Source of the DNA: Corynebacterium amycolatum
GTDB lineage: Bacteria; Actinomycetota; Actinomycetes; Mycobacteriales; Mycobacteriaceae
Direction of reading: 5' to 3'
DNA: 64,000 nucleotides
Assembly (NCBI RefSeq): GCF_016889425.1
Contig: NZ_CP069513.1
Span: 558,001 to 622,000, forward strand
Shown here: piece after piece, positions 54,004 through 63,197 of the stretch
Layout of the letters: each line of letters opens with the position of its first letter
Position numbering within the stretch: the first letter of the stretch is position 1
Notes under the pieces: generated by a model
Told to the model about the DNA's origin: nothing
Database searches by the model: none
What the model saw: the letters and a program-made list of their open reading frames with translations, nothing else
Made by a program: the position numbers and the translations under genes

Positions 54004-54369
54004 TCACTCCGAACGACGAGCATGTCGGGCACGACGTCGTTTAGCCGGATTTGACCATCCCGGCTTTAATCCGACATCACCTTTAGTCCTGTTTTTGAAC
54101 GGACGCCGGATCAGCGACAACCCCTCGACATCGACGACCTCCCAGTCGTGGCGATGCACCTTGTAGGCATACCCTTGTTCGGCATTCCGATCCGGATAAA
54201 CCATTATGGCACGACCACTGCCGACCATTTCGATGACCAGGCCCCACAAGATGTCACGGAGACGAGAGTTAACTTTCCCAACAAATACACCTGGGGCGAT
54301 TTCCTCAAGCCATCGAGTTAAATGACCCCGCAATCCGGCAGGACAGCTCGTCAAAACTATTGTCACCAT
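54004..54369 (-). CDS. cas2: CRISPR-associated endoribonuclease Cas2 (type I-E)
   Basis: 121 residues, Cas2e/CasE-adjacent type: MVTIVLTSCPAGLRGHLTRW, then LEEIAPGVFVGKVNSRLRDI and GRAIMVYPDRNAEQGYAYKV. It bridges two Cas1 dimers in the spacer-integration complex. The C terminus is long and basic (NPAKRRRARHARRSE). It overlaps cas1 by 7 nt and is the last cas gene before the leader. Confidence 0.95.
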   Translation of the reverse strand: MVTIVLTSCPAGLRGHLTRWLEEIAPGVFVGKVNSRLRDILWGLVIEMVGSGRAIMVYPDRNAEQGYAYKVHRHDWEVVDVEGLSLIRRPFKNRTKGDVGLKPGWSNPAKRRRARHARRSE

Positions 54370-55322
54370 GGTGGTTCTCCGGAGGAGTAGTTTGTACCAC
54401 CTTTAATCGTGCCGCGGCTGTAATCCCACAATTCGATAACTTCGCCGAATTCCTCGTTTTCAAGAGGATCTTTCATTAAGAGCTTTAGATCCTTGACGCA
54501 GCGCGAAATAACTTTTTCTTCACGAATCCGATCACGCACATGTCGCCTAACCGTAGTGCTTAGTGTTTGAGTATCAACCTCGGTTCCAAGCTCAGAAACC
54601 ACAGTAAAAGCAACTGGAATCGTTATGTCTGCCTTATACAAATCCGCAATGTCATAAACAAATGCGCGGTCGTGCCCCGTGTGCACAAACCCCAAGCCAG
54701 GACTCATTCCCAGGGAAACTATCACGGCATGCACGACACCGTACAGGCAAGAATGTGCTGCTGAGAGGGCCTGACTGATTGGCGTGCCATCCGAGAAATC
54801 GTCAGGGCGGTATTCACGGCGCGACCACTCAACCCCGGTTATCTTTGACCATTCCCTATAAACCGAACGAACCCGAGCACCCTCTCGGCCCCGTAATTGC
54901 TGCATATTTAGGGATTCCACATCCTCACCGGAAAAACGCATCCCATACATTTCACGCGCAACCGCTAGTCGGGTTTTTCGGTTGCTCACTAGCTTTGCCT
55001 GCTGTTCCAGAAGCCGGGTCGACCGACCTATCGGTCGGCCATGCGCGTAATATCGCACACCGTTTTCTCCCACCCAGACAATTGTCGAACCGGCATCTGC
55101 AATAACCACCATCGCCTGATGCGTAACCCGTGTACCAGGGCCCAACATAAGCACTCCCAGTGCTGCACTGGGTATATGCATGACACCCTGGTCGTCAGTC
55201 GCAGTGAGAGAATTAGAATCTCGACCGATGGTGCAGTGCTCAAGATAGAGAAAAGAAATCCGGTCTTCAGCTCTCGTCAATTCAACTGGTTTGGACGGAC
55301 GTACTCCTGGAATATCAGCCAT
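54363..55322 (-). CDS. cas1: CRISPR-associated endonuclease/integrase Cas1 (type I-E)
   Basis: 319 residues. Integrates new spacers at the leader end. Metal ligands are visible as Glu in LRGREGARVRSVYREWSKIT, His in GLGFVHTGHDRAFVYDIADL and the Asp that follows in the same segment. The N-terminal beta domain includes VWVGENGVRYYAHG. All catalytic residues are present, so adaptation is probably intact. Confidence 0.97.
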   Translation of the reverse strand: MADIPGVRPSKPVELTRAEDRISFLYLEHCTIGRDSNSLTATDDQGVMHIPSAALGVLMLGPGTRVTHQAMVVIADAGSTIVWVGENGVRYYAHGRPIGRSTRLLEQQAKLVSNRKTRLAVAREMYGMRFSGEDVESLNMQQLRGREGARVRSVYREWSKITGVEWSRREYRPDDFSDGTPISQALSAAHSCLYGVVHAVIVSLGMSPGLGFVHTGHDRAFVYDIADLYKADITIPVAFTVVSELGTEVDTQTLSTTVRRHVRDRIREEKVISRCVKDLKLLMKDPLENEEFGEVIELWDYSRGTIKGGTNYSSGEPPW

Positions 55323-55324
55323 GT

Positions 55325-56026
55325 CTAGTTACGATTCGAACTCATTGGTGCAACTGTCAGCAGCCCACAACCATAGCCTTTTGCTTTGCCAATTCCGTTT
55401 GTCAAAACACGGCGGAATCTTTCAGCATCAGCTACCTCGATGGCTCCATCGAACTGTGCCCGAGCGATCGTGACCATCCGTCCCTGCCTACGGAACTTCA
55501 CTACTTCCCTACCTGTAACGGAAACAGCTAAATCATCATTAGAGGCGTCATGGCTATCTGCATGTGAAAACTCAGCCGGTAGAAATCGCACACCCATAAC
55601 TTCAGCGCGTTCTAACAACCAATTTCGCTGTTGGGCTGCAGTTACATGCGCAAGTCTCTTAGACTTACCCGTCTGAGGGTCACGCACTGACTTCACAGGA
55701 TTCGCTGCCAACCTAAAACGAAATCGCTTTCCGACGGAAATACTTTCCAAGACCGGTTCGTATTCACGTATCGCCCACGATACTTGATTTTCCCAGCCTG
55801 CTTGCTGCTGTAGATGCTCAAATGATGGCTTTTCCGGACTCACCACGTACAGTGCAAGGGAATGGGCTTCCCGGTCAACTCGCCACAAAACACGACCATC
55901 ATTGCTGACTAGGTCACTATTTGGCGGAAAAGCTGACAGCACTGCGGCATGCATGGCCTCTGGGCTGGCTAACAACTTACGAGTCCCCCGCCGTTGCGGA
56001 TTGAGAAACATGCGTGAAAGGTACAT
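55325..56026 (-). CDS. cas6e: CRISPR pre-crRNA endonuclease Cas6e (CasE)
   Basis: 233 residues with two ferredoxin-like domains. MYLSRMFLNPQRRGTRKLLA, the catalytic-His region SPEAMHAAVLSAFP (His27), and the glycine-rich loop NGIGKAKGYGCGLLTVAPM near the C terminus. It cuts the array transcript at the base of each repeat hairpin and stays on the crRNA 3' end within Cascade. It ends 2 nt before cas1. Confidence 0.95.
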   Translation of the reverse strand: MYLSRMFLNPQRRGTRKLLASPEAMHAAVLSAFPPNSDLVSNDGRVLWRVDREAHSLALYVVSPEKPSFEHLQQQAGWENQVSWAIREYEPVLESISVGKRFRFRLAANPVKSVRDPQTGKSKRLAHVTAAQQRNWLLERAEVMGVRFLPAEFSHADSHDASNDDLAVSVTGREVVKFRRQGRMVTIARAQFDGAIEVADAERFRRVLTNGIGKAKGYGCGLLTVAPMSSNRN

Positions 56027-56029
56027 CGA

Positions 56030-56731
56030 CTAGTCACCTCCCAGCAACGACATCGGATCGTGAGAAAACACAGGACGCTTTCCTTCTTTATTTTCAATCT
56101 CTAGCCATCCATGAACCACTGGTCGCATCTCGTGTTTTCGTTCTCGTGGATCAAAGCTGACTGGAGTATCCGGAATTAGCTCATCGTAGGTCTCACCATC
56201 ACGCATATCTCGAACAATTGGCAGCGAAACTACTTCTGGCTGACGTTTCCGATACCAAGTCGATGCTTGCCAAGGAGCCTTACGCAGAGCGTCTTCCAGT
56301 GTCTTTTCCTCAATTCCTAGAACCATTCTTCCTGTCGGTTGGAATGCACGGCGGCCTAAGTAGAGAGGGAAAGCTGGACGCTGTACCGCGTCGGCAAGCC
56401 CTTCAAGGACGCTGCGTGGACCTTCAATTGCAACAATGAAGATGGCATCAGTGAGATAATCACGATACGTCAGGGGCTTGGATTTGTTGTTGCGCCAATC
56501 AATTTCAGTCTGGAAATCTCGCTCGACCTTTCCAATCTGATCAGTGCGAACACCAAAGCCGAGTGACGCCAAATCTTCAATCGCATCAGTACGGCGACGT
56601 CCGCTTGCAGCTGCAAGCAAACCCACTACCCCGCTTTTCGTCGGCTCTCTCCGAGTACCACGGTGATTGAATCGACTCGAATCTCCCCATGCTTGCATAG
56701 GTCCAGCGAGCCTCAAGAGGAGAACCGACAT
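56030..56731 (-). CDS. cas5e: Cascade subunit Cas5e (CasD)
   Basis: 233 residues. The N terminus, LRLAGPMQAWGDSSRFNHRG followed by TRREPTKSGVVGLLAAASGR, is the Cas5e signature. It holds the 5' handle of the crRNA and caps the Cas7 backbone. The start overlaps cas7e by one base, and its end is 3 nt from cas6e. Confidence 0.95.
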   Translation of the reverse strand: MSVLLLRLAGPMQAWGDSSRFNHRGTRREPTKSGVVGLLAAASGRRRTDAIEDLASLGFGVRTDQIGKVERDFQTEIDWRNNKSKPLTYRDYLTDAIFIVAIEGPRSVLEGLADAVQRPAFPLYLGRRAFQPTGRMVLGIEEKTLEDALRKAPWQASTWYRKRQPEVVSLPIVRDMRDGETYDELIPDTPVSFDPRERKHEMRPVVHGWLEIENKEGKRPVFSHDPMSLLGGD

Positions 56732-57852
56732 TAGAACTCGGCCTTCTCCATGACGGCCTGCTCAACTAAATTGACCAAACCAGCCATGTCAGTGCGATCG
56801 CCAAAGACATTCAACTTTTCCATTGCGGCTTCAGTAGCTGCGCCACCAGTGGCAAGGTATGCACCTCCGAGTGGATGAGAATCGTATGCACCGTCCTGCT
56901 CGGCGGCATACTCTGCCAGCTTGATGGATGCGTTTTCTGTGCGGCCACGAGTGGCTTCCACTGGGTCTTCAAAAGCTTCTGACAGATTGACAGGCTGATC
57001 ATCACGAACTTGAACCACGATCAAATCTGGTCGCGTTCGGTTAGCAAACGTGTTCTGCTTACCAGTTGGCATCGAAAGCGCAAATGCCTTGAGTAGCGCA
57101 CCAGCAGCTTCCGATGCCGCCTCCTTTGACCCCAAAGACTGAGCCAGTTCACTAGCGTTGACCGTTGCGTAACGGTACAGCGTAGACGAGGTGAACTCCA
57201 CCGTGCCGATCATGCCAGCACCAGCGTTGTCCTCTGCTGCGTTGTCATCAACCGCAGTGAAGTAGTCAAACTCTGTAACTGTCGGATGAACAGAAATAGC
57301 ATGATTGAACTGGCACGTTGCATCAACATTGAGGTCTGGAGCATCAGCCAGCATGCGACCGAAGAGTGCAATGTCGACTGAATGCTCGTTATTTAATGCT
57401 TCCTTCGCTTCCTTCGCAGGAATTTTTGCGGAATCATCCTGGTACCGAATTGCCAGATCAGCTAGCGCTTTGATTTGCGCGCGGGACACAAAAAGCAGGT
57501 ACTCAGTACGGATACGCGTATCTTCCTCGCCCTTCTTGGGCTTTGCCTGCTTCAGCTTTGTCTTCTGCAGAACACTGAGCGCTAAATGCTCAGCACTTTC
57601 TTCCAGCTCCGGAGCCTGCGAAATGATTTCCGCGGCAATCAATGACGGACTGAAGCGAGTACGCTGTCCCAACTTATCTAGGTCAAGTAAGTTCTCGAAT
57701 TCCTTACGCGCTGCGCGCTTCCAAGCTTGGCTGGAAACTCGGGCCCGTCGTACACCGCCGTAGTTGGCAGTCTTTGGACTGCCGGTGTCGTCTCGGTTGA
57801 GGTTTGATGGCGGGACAGTTTGGAGCGCGTGAATATCAATGTAGATGGTCAT
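56731..57852 (-). CDS. cas7e: Cascade backbone subunit Cas7e (CasC)
   Basis: 373 residues. IDIHALQTVPPSNLNRDDTG then TANYGGVRRARVSSQAWKRA is the Cas7e signature; NHAISVHPTVTEFDYFTAVD lies mid-protein. Six copies would line the crRNA in Cascade. A 20-nt gap separates it from cse2. Intact. Confidence 0.96.
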   Translation of the reverse strand: MTIYIDIHALQTVPPSNLNRDDTGSPKTANYGGVRRARVSSQAWKRAARKEFENLLDLDKLGQRTRFSPSLIAAEIISQAPELEESAEHLALSVLQKTKLKQAKPKKGEEDTRIRTEYLLFVSRAQIKALADLAIRYQDDSAKIPAKEAKEALNNEHSVDIALFGRMLADAPDLNVDATCQFNHAISVHPTVTEFDYFTAVDDNAAEDNAGAGMIGTVEFTSSTLYRYATVNASELAQSLGSKEAASEAAGALLKAFALSMPTGKQNTFANRTRPDLIVVQVRDDQPVNLSEAFEDPVEATRGRTENASIKLAEYAAEQDGAYDSHPLGGAYLATGGAATEAAMEKLNVFGDRTDMAGLVNLVEQAVMEKAEF

Positions 57853-57872
57853 GATGTGCCTTTCTGTTGTTA

Positions 57873-58496
57873 CTAGTTTTCTACTGCGCGGTCATGGTCA
57901 TCGATTTCGGATTGCGGAACTCTGTTCATATCCCGGGCCCAACGAAGTCGCACACGGCGAGCTGAATCTGAATAGGTCAACGCCACCAAATCATTAGCCA
58001 ACTGGCCGTAATCCATCGGAATGCTGTAACTCCTCAGCATCTGAATTAGTCCGCGTAAATGGTGAACCAACTCATCGGTTGTCTGTGCAGTAAGCACCGC
58101 GTTAAAGCGTCGCTCAATACCCTTTTTCTGGTTTTCACCTGCTACTTGATGAAGACGACAAATGGCCGTTCCGAATCCTTCGTTGGCCTTATGCATGGAT
58201 TCACTTCTCGATTGCTGATGAAGTGCAAAAAATGCCAATGCAAGGTGCGCTGCAGTTTCATAGACGCCGGGTTCATCTCGAGGGCCTTCAAGCTCCGCCG
58301 GGAAAGAATTGAATACCTCTGACCACACCTGGGGCTGCTCTGCCAGCGGCGCGCTCAGTGAGCGGCGGAGCACTGCAAGCGAGGCACGAGCTTCCGAGGT
58401 TTCGTTGGCCAGACCGCCTGCTAAGCTTTGTGCTTTGCTGGCAACGAACCTGTACAGCAGGGAGCTGCGCGGCTGCGACTTATTCATATCTGCCAT
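57873..58496 (-). CDS. cse2: Cascade small subunit Cse2 (CasB)
   Basis: 207 residues, mainly helical. SAPLAEQPQVWSEVFNSFPA, AAHLALAFFALHQQSRSESM and LRSYSIPMDYGQLANDLVAL, ending RVRLRWARDMNRVP, match CasB proteins. Two copies stabilise the displaced strand in the R-loop. It ends 20 nt before cas7e. Confidence 0.93.
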   Translation of the reverse strand: MADMNKSQPRSSLLYRFVASKAQSLAGGLANETSEARASLAVLRRSLSAPLAEQPQVWSEVFNSFPAELEGPRDEPGVYETAAHLALAFFALHQQSRSESMHKANEGFGTAICRLHQVAGENQKKGIERRFNAVLTAQTTDELVHHLRGLIQMLRSYSIPMDYGQLANDLVALTYSDSARRVRLRWARDMNRVPQSEIDDHDRAVEN

Positions 58497-58498
58497 TG

Positions 58499-60133
58499 TT
58501 ACTTAACTCTCTCTCCAGAATTTTGTTCTTCCGGCCGTGGCAGAACTTTTCCGAGACCTCGTCGGAACCACAGCTCAGCGTGCCCCACGTTGTACTGACG
58601 CTCATCAACCTCACGACCTGACCATGCGCTGTCGGGCACACCCGCTATCAACTCTGCAGCCTTCGTGAGTGCTAAGTTCCGCAATTGATCGCTCCACAGC
58701 GCAAGATGACTATTTAGGTCTGTTTCTGGTGTGAGTCCATTAATCCACTGGCGGAATACTGGGTCTACATCCGAGTAGAAGGACCCCTCTGCACTAAAGC
58801 CTGCAGCCCCGCGTTCGCCACCAGATGCAATGGCCAAATTATTGGCAAATTTTCGCAATTCGGCTGCTGTATCTTGTGTTCGGTTTGCGGCCAACAACAC
58901 GAATTGGACGGTTTGTTTATCGGCAGCCAAAAGGGCAGGGAACGCCAGGTTGTCTGTTAATAGGCGGTTGTACGAAGCCATTTGAGGACCATATTCGTAA
59001 CCAACCATCCGAAGACTCAACCGGTAATTCTGCGGCACAACGCCACTGCGGCGACCTGTACGAGTCTTCAACGCTTCCATGACACCGGCGGGCTTTGAAA
59101 CTTTTACTTCGCTACCAGTGCGCCCCTTGGTCGTATCAACGTCCGCTTCAGGTAGCACAGCCGAGAGTCCTCTCCAAAGCGCGCGATCAGGATTGATGGC
59201 CTTTGGCATGTAGATATCTTCTTTGGCCTTCTTCGATTGCGGCTCGCTATAACGCCATGGAGACATCATTTCGAGTGCATCTTGATACAGATAGTCCACC
59301 GGATCGCCATTGCAAACAAGTGCTCCGGTAACCATGCCATTTTCCACATGAAGACGGATACGTCGCTGTGGCCACGTCATAAGAGTGAGTTGGCCTTTTG
59401 GAAGCGGTTCGGCCGAGACTGCCGCTGTCGGAACCGGCAATTCCCATATAGGAGCACCGGCCCAGGCAGCGGGATTGTGATCAACGATATTTAGCAGCAG
59501 CGTTTCAAGGAGACTATGTCCTTCGAGTACGGTCCCGCCTAACCAGCCTGCCCAACCAATGCCAATGGGATAACCTTTCCCGCCTTTGACGCGAGGGTCA
59601 CCGACTGCACCTGATTTAATTCCTGAGAAATCAAAGGCTAGGCAATGAACCAGCCAACGACCTGCTTCCGCCAATGGAAGTGGCTCAATTGCTGAGCGCC
59701 GGTAAAAGAGGTCACCTAGCTCTGGTGAGTCCGGAATAATTGCCTCAAGGCTCTTCCATTCCCCACTTTTTGTAGCCAACGAAGGAGTTTGCATGAAAGG
59801 GGCTTCCCGATCGAGCAAATCGAATCGGTGCGAATATTCATCCAAATAGTTGTTAATCTGCTCTAACGGCAGCTTTTTGTCCTCCCATGCTGCCGCCCAT
59901 TGTTTACGGTTTTCCTTGACATCTTCTCCAAAGTTGAATGCGCGATAAAGAACCGCAAGAGCCACCCGCAAAACCGCAAAATCCTGCGCTGGCGACTCAC
60001 CAGAGATCCGTTTTAACTCACCAGCCTGCGCAAAGATATCTCGAAGGCCTAATTCCCGACCACTGCCATCGTGTCCCGTGACTTTAATCCAGGGCTCATC
60101 GAGCAGATTAAAACTCGGCTCAGCTCCGCTCAC
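58499..60133 (-). CDS. cse1: Cascade large subunit Cse1 (CasA)
   Basis: 544 residues. FNLLDEPWIKVTGHDG at the start, ELKRISGESPAQDFAVLRVA, and the C-terminal four-helix region are typical of CasA, which recognises the PAM and recruits Cas3. GTG start 60133 overlaps the cas3 stop by 4 nt. Intact. Confidence 0.95.
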   Translation of the reverse strand: MSGAEPSFNLLDEPWIKVTGHDGSGRELGLRDIFAQAGELKRISGESPAQDFAVLRVALAVLYRAFNFGEDVKENRKQWAAAWEDKKLPLEQINNYLDEYSHRFDLLDREAPFMQTPSLATKSGEWKSLEAIIPDSPELGDLFYRRSAIEPLPLAEAGRWLVHCLAFDFSGIKSGAVGDPRVKGGKGYPIGIGWAGWLGGTVLEGHSLLETLLLNIVDHNPAAWAGAPIWELPVPTAAVSAEPLPKGQLTLMTWPQRRIRLHVENGMVTGALVCNGDPVDYLYQDALEMMSPWRYSEPQSKKAKEDIYMPKAINPDRALWRGLSAVLPEADVDTTKGRTGSEVKVSKPAGVMEALKTRTGRRSGVVPQNYRLSLRMVGYEYGPQMASYNRLLTDNLAFPALLAADKQTVQFVLLAANRTQDTAAELRKFANNLAIASGGERGAAGFSAEGSFYSDVDPVFRQWINGLTPETDLNSHLALWSDQLRNLALTKAAELIAGVPDSAWSGREVDERQYNVGHAELWFRRGLGKVLPRPEEQNSGERVK

Positions 60134-62940
60134 TGCGACTCCTTTTCTCGAATGGACCGCAAACCATAGTTCATATCGTATGAAAAACTAACTCCGTTCA
60201 CATGGCATTCCCCACTTTCATCCAAAGGGAATGGAAGAAGTCCCTTTAGCCAAGAGCTGAGTTGCCAAGAGGGGCTACCAAACCGCTCCAATTCAGCGAT
60301 GAACTCGTCCACTCCCCCGACTTGCCAAAAAGGAAGCGAAATAGTGCATTTGGCAACTTCACGTGCTAATTCGTCGTCAACTCCATTGGCATCACTCAGT
60401 GACTCACCACCGCGATTTTCCAGCCACGGCAATGAATAGAGTTCGCTGCCTCGCTGTTCCACAAGAACTACTTCGATTGACTCTTCGATGTCTCTGACCT
60501 GCGACTGTCCACGAAACTCTTCTTCCGACCCATGCCGGAACCACAGGCTCATCTCTTTTTCGTTTGGCGATGGACCGAGCGACCGTTGCGCTTTTTCAGC
60601 AAGCTTCTCTCCACTTTCTCGCTGCTCCTGCACCGCCGCATCCCAGTCTTCTCGCCAACTGACTGGACACTGTGCGTCTATGTCATACGTTTCACGAACT
60701 ATCCCTGCGACATGATCTGGCGATATAAACTGCTTCCGCCCCATCAAAGCTGAAGCCGTCCGCATCAACAACGCAGTGCCATAAATCCGTTTACTACCGC
60801 TCACAAACTCTGGAGCATCGCTATCCCTAATCTCAGTGACCCCGAAGAGCACCAGTCGTGGCGCTTGAAGTCGCTCCGGACGGTTTTTACGGCCATGACG
60901 GTGGAGGCGACCCGCCCGCTGAATTAGCAAGTCCGAAGGCGCAAAATCACTGAACATAATGTCAAAATCCAAGTCAAGGGACTGCTCGACAATTTGTGTT
61001 GACACCACTACTCCCCGTCGTGGACGCACACCAGACTTGCCATATTTGGCAACAAGTTCTTCTTCTTTAGCCCGTCGATCTGCCGCAGCGAAGCGTGAAT
61101 GAAGCAAAAATACTTCCTCATCAGTGAAGCTGCCGTCAGCAAAAATTTCGTCGTAAAGCGTTTGGGCACGCTGAACTGTATTACACACGACTACAGCGCA
61201 ACCGCCATCACGAAGCTCTTCCGTCAACATGGAAACTACAGATGAGTCGTCACAGTATTCGAGTGACACAACCTGTCTGCGAGAAGAAGCTTCTGGCTTA
61301 CGGATAGATACGCCATCAGCATTGACAAAGGTCAGAAGCGGATAAGCCCGTTCGTCTTTGGCAACTTCCATCTCGCCAAGAATCTTGTTGGAAATTTGCG
61401 CATTTTCTAACTGTGCAATTCCCGAGGCATAGGCCTCCATCAAATGAAAACGAGTATCCGGTGGAAGCGTTGCCGACAACGCAATGACTGGAACTCCATA
61501 TGCACCACACCATTCCAATGCGCGGTACAAATACTGCTGCATGTAAATGTCTGCAGCATGCACCTCATCGAGAATCAATACCTTTCCGGCAAGCCCCAGA
61601 TGCCGCAACATGATGTGCTTCGACTGCAGCGCCGAGAAAAGGAACTGATCGATTGTGCCAACAGTAAAGTCTGCCAGCGCTGCAGTTTTTCGAGATCGTA
61701 GCCATCAATGAGCCTCAACTGCAGGCTCTTTAGAATTGGCACCATATTCTTCGTCATAAATAGCCGAAAAACTCTGTGACGGAAACTTAAGACCTTGGAA
61801 TTCATCATTAAACTGCGCGCGACTATGTGTGAGCATCGCAGAGGCCAACTGGTCTTCCGCAATCGCACGATCGAGCCACTTCAAAACACGAGAAAACATG
61901 GCATCTGATGTGGCGCATGTAGGCAACGCGACTTGCACACCACCACAGCCGAACTTGGCTGCAAAAACTTCCGCGACCGCAAGCGCAGCCTCCGTCTTGC
62001 CTTCGCCTGTCGGTGCTTCCAATAGCAACAGGCCTGGTTTATCTACTTCTTCGACAAGCTTTACTGCGTCAAGCTGAACTGGGTATGGGGTGGCACCAGC
62101 GGGCAGGTCAAACCGAGCGCGAAATAGGTCATCCGCACTACTTTCCGGGCGAGGATCCCACGGATCAGGAAGATTTAACTTGTTGATTGCATCATCGCTT
62201 CTGTTTGTCGACGGTGCATCAGACATCGACAGGGGGAATAAATCAGTATTCGAAGCAAGCCAGTCAGCCATGACCACAATGCCCGTCAGCAACATTTGCG
62301 TTGACGCTGACAGTCCTTGTTCTCGGCGTTGTTCAAAATAAGTCGCCGTTAAACCTGCCCTTGTGGCCATGACGTCGAAGAATTCAAAACGAATCTGTTG
62401 CCACTTTTCATCTTCGAGCTCCTCAACGAAATCTTCGGCAGAATGCAGCAGATTCTCATCGGGAAACTTGCCGTGATGGCCACCAATTGGTGCAACATAT
62501 GTGTCGGCAGCATCTTCATCGAATCCATGGTTTTCCACCAACCAAACCCACAATGTATATGCGCCGACAGCGCCGTGGGGTGCTCCACGTAATTCTTTGG
62601 GGGAAAGTGTTGTCGCAGCACCTAGCCCATACGAGCATACTCGGTCATACAGTTCGGGAACTTTGACGGAGAAAGCATACGATGCTTTCCCAATATCGTG
62701 ACACCCAGCGTAAAAAGCCAACCATGCACGCGCCTGCCCCTTCGAGCCGAATTCATCGGTAAGTACTTGCCTTAGTGATTCCGGCAACCACTCATCCCAG
62801 AGATAAAAAGCCACATCCTGGGAATCATTTAAATGTTGCGCGAGACTCAACGCTTCTTCGCGTTGCCGATCCCATTTAGCCCACTGCAAGCGGGCTACTT
62901 CAGACAATGCATCCGCCAAGTTCGAGTCCATGTTCGACAT
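60130..62940 (-). pseudogene. cas3: CRISPR nuclease-helicase Cas3 interrupted by an in-frame TGA
   Basis: Full reading length is 936 codons plus stop, normal for type I-E Cas3. The N-terminal HD nuclease is intact: His36, His81-Asp82 in AGCHDIGKASYAF, and GGHHGKF near 153. Walker A is LEAPTGEGKTEAAL (307-320). Codon 412 is TGA (61705-61707), reading VEAH-stop-WLRSRKTAALADF. The frame then continues without any shift through VGTIDQFLF, the DEVH box LILDEVHAAD, SATLPPDT and the QRAGRLHRHG motif VI. The HD and helicase halves are thus separated; the next in-frame ATG is at 61611. Without readthrough there is no complete helicase and target DNA cannot be degraded. Confidence 0.95.
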
Positions 62941-63028
62941 AACGACTCCGTCCGGCCGAACCTTTATCCGGCCTCTGTTCTAATCTCGAAGATAGCTCAG
63001 GCCTTAGTTTCATTCAATATGGAAACTA
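62941..63028 (-). promoter_or_regulatory. Promoter of the cas operon with inverted repeat over the -35
   Basis: On the minus strand TTGAAT (63017-63012) and TATCTT (62994-62989) are 17 bp apart. TAGTTTC (63005-63011) and GAAACTA (63022-63028) form a 7-bp inverted repeat around the -35, a plausible repressor site. Confidence 0.55.
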
Positions 63029-63100
63029 CCCCTTTTTTTACCCCACATAATAAAACATTGCTGTTTAATCAATAGACTCGTCTGCAAGTGCCGCTAACAC

Positions 63101-63177
63101 GAAAAATCCCCGCTTTCGCGGGGATAACATCGCCCCTCACAATAAAACCGGAACATCCCCGCTCACGCAGGGAACCC
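63101..63177. repeat. Solitary degenerate CRISPR repeat pair upstream of cas3
   Basis: 63101-63128 matches the array repeat at 23 of 28 positions (GAAAAATCCCCGC...GGGGATAAC). 63150-63177 matches at its first 19 bases (GGAACATCCCCGCTCACGC) and then diverges. They are separated by 21 bp. The unit from about 63113 to 63177 aligns over most of its length with 53104-53168 at the far end of the locus. Confidence 0.8.
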
Positions 63178-63197
63178 GAGGGGCGACAGAACCTACA

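Noticed and set aside
53534..54166. Open reading frames through the CRISPR array, rich in repeated PRSRGEN/SPLTRGK/IPAHAGKT words
   Set aside because: They are translations of the 28-bp repeat in different frames, an artefact of the array.
61575..61868. Separate 97-codon gene inside the cas3 region
   Set aside because: Different frame from cas3 with no Cas similarity; the interrupted cas3 frame explains the region.
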